A DNA stretch of 5,819 nucleotides from Candidatus Uhrbacteria bacterium (GTDB taxonomy: Bacteria > Patescibacteriota > Patescibacteriia > SG8-24): positions 1 through 5,819 of the forward strand of contig JACQSM010000064.1 of the NCBI GenBank assembly GCA_016205965.1. Reading direction: 5' to 3'. Made by a program: the position numbers and the translations under genes. Below are positions 5,527 through 5,819 of the stretch, in pieces; position 1 is the first letter of the stretch; every line of letters begins with the position of its first letter. The notes under the pieces were generated by a model. The model was given only the letters and a program-made list of their open reading frames with translations, did no database searches and was not told the DNA's origin.

Positions 5527-5601
5527 GGTGGACGCGGGGGGACTCGAACCCCCTACCTCTGCAATGCGAATGCAGCGCTCTACCTGATGAGCTACGCGCC
5601 C
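5526..5601 (-). tRNA. tRNA-Ala, anticodon CGC (codon GCG)
   Basis: The 76-nt gene folds as a standard cloverleaf. The acceptor stem GGGCGCG/CGCGTCC includes G3:U70, the main alanine identity pair. The D stem is GCTC/GAGC, the anticodon stem CTGCA/TGCAG with loop TTCGCAT, and the T stem GGGGG/CCCCC with loop TTCGAGT. The discriminator is A73 and the CCA end is encoded. It is followed at once by a strong terminator and preceded by TGTAATATA about 12 bp upstream. Confidence 0.97.
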
Positions 5602-5612
5602 GTTTTGCCTAT

Positions 5613-5618
5613 ATTACA
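5613..5618 (-). promoter_or_regulatory. Possible -10 element of the tRNA-Ala gene
   Basis: TGTAAT on the minus strand lies 11 bp before the mature tRNA 5' end, as expected for a start a few bases upstream of it. The -35 position has no good TTGACA match, so the gene may instead be co-transcribed with the tRNA-Arg gene 75 bp upstream. Confidence 0.35.
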
Positions 5619-5645
5619 CCTGGCTCCGTTCACCGTCCAGATCAT

Positions 5646-5661
5646 TGTTTCACGTGAAACA
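5646..5661. promoter_or_regulatory. parS: parS site 4, between the two tRNA genes
   Basis: TGTTTCACGTGAAACA is a perfect consensus, with symmetry to 20 bp (5644-5663). It sits in the 75-bp gap between tRNA-Arg and tRNA-Ala, 15 bp past the tRNA-Arg CCA end. Confidence 0.92.
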
Positions 5662-5676
5662 ATTCTTGAAGCCAGT

Positions 5677-5751
5677 TGGTGCGCCCTGAGGGAATTGAAC
5701 CCCCATCGTATCCTTAGGACGGATCCGCTCTATCCGTTGAGCTACAGGGGC
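5677..5751 (-). tRNA. tRNA-Arg, anticodon CCT (codon AGG), with imperfect stems
   Basis: The 75-nt gene has the D stem GCTC/GAGC, anticodon loop GTCCTAA, T arm GGGGG-TTCAATT-CCCTC, A73 and an encoded CCA. A20 and C35, both arginine identity bases, are present. The acceptor strands GCCCCTG and AGGGCGC pair poorly: 3:70 is C/C, 7:66 is G/A and 6:67 is a U/G wobble. Pair 27:43 is G/A, position 32 is G where a pyrimidine is usual, and the variable loop is only 4 nt. It may be functional but divergent, or a decaying gene. Confidence 0.85.
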
Positions 5752-5819
5752 GAATCTCTATGCGTCGTAAAACATTGAGACCTCCGTGCATCACGGTACA
5801 GATCGGAGCCGTGCTATAA
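5752..5819. other. Right-edge region without a recognisable gene
   Basis: No start codon with a supported reading frame and no further RNA gene is visible. A short inverted repeat, CCGTG-cat-CACGG (5784-5796), competes with a wider CTCCG/CGGAG pairing (5782-5786 / 5804-5808). It lies upstream of tRNA-Arg, where its promoter should be, but no convincing -35/-10 pair was seen. Confidence 0.4.

Noticed and set aside
5160..5661. CRISPR array, because of repeated palindromes
   Set aside because: Units are 16-24 bp symmetric parS sites with very unequal spacing (56, 191 and 239 bp), with no uniform spacers or cas genes.
5509..5778. 89-aa plus-strand frame across the tRNA genes
   Set aside because: Its sequence (GGTRTPYLCNANAA..., RELNPHRILRTDPLYPLSYRG) is the familiar translation of antisense tRNA genes, a common false gene call.

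Overview
The window looks like chromosomal DNA from a Patescibacteria/CPR (Parcubacteria-like) bacterium. This rests on protein style: a very large secreted protein with an N-terminal STSYK-type repeat, a Gly tract, tandem fibronectin-III-like domains of the PPVISNV...ATVTWTTNE type, a CGNGLCE-type cysteine cluster, carboxypeptidase-regulatory-like domains beginning WGIVY, and a Pro-rich tail. A second truncated secreted protein of the AYQLRLTD...G type supports it. The assignment is an inference from recognised family style, not from a marker gene. The protein genes are GC-rich, and the intergenic block at 4850-5525 is clearly AT-rich.

Layout, left to right; every gene is on the minus strand. 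1-301: 5' part of a secreted-protein gene cut by the window edge. 302-418: short intergenic stretch with a 12-bp perfect inverted repeat just after the stop of the next gene. 419-4846: one 1475-aa surface-protein gene filling most of the window. 4847-4945: its leader, with a structured element over the ribosome-binding site and a strong sigma70-type promoter (TTGACG, 17 bp, TATACT). 4981-5160: no gene; four consensus DnaA boxes and an AT-rich stretch, i.e. a probable replication origin. 5160-5661: four near-perfect or perfect 16-bp parS (ParB-binding) sites. 5189-5368: a 59-aa zinc-finger-like gene that contains one of the parS sites. 5369-5491: no gene; one parS and short TGTAACG-type repeats. 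5492-5601: tRNA-Ala(CGC) with its terminator. 5677-5751: tRNA-Arg(CCT) with imperfect stems. 5752-5819: nothing convincing beyond a small inverted repeat.

The most notable content is the combined oriC/parS segment. DnaA boxes and a dense parS cluster lie within about 700 bp, interleaved with a small zinc-finger gene and two tRNA genes. It suggests that this lineage uses a ParABS chromosome segregation system centred on its origin. The large surface protein is transcribed away from this origin, from a promoter whose start region overlaps a near-consensus DnaA box. Its predicted topology is also odd: most of the protein is outside, while two Ig-like regulatory domains and a long Pro-rich tail are predicted to be cytoplasmic.
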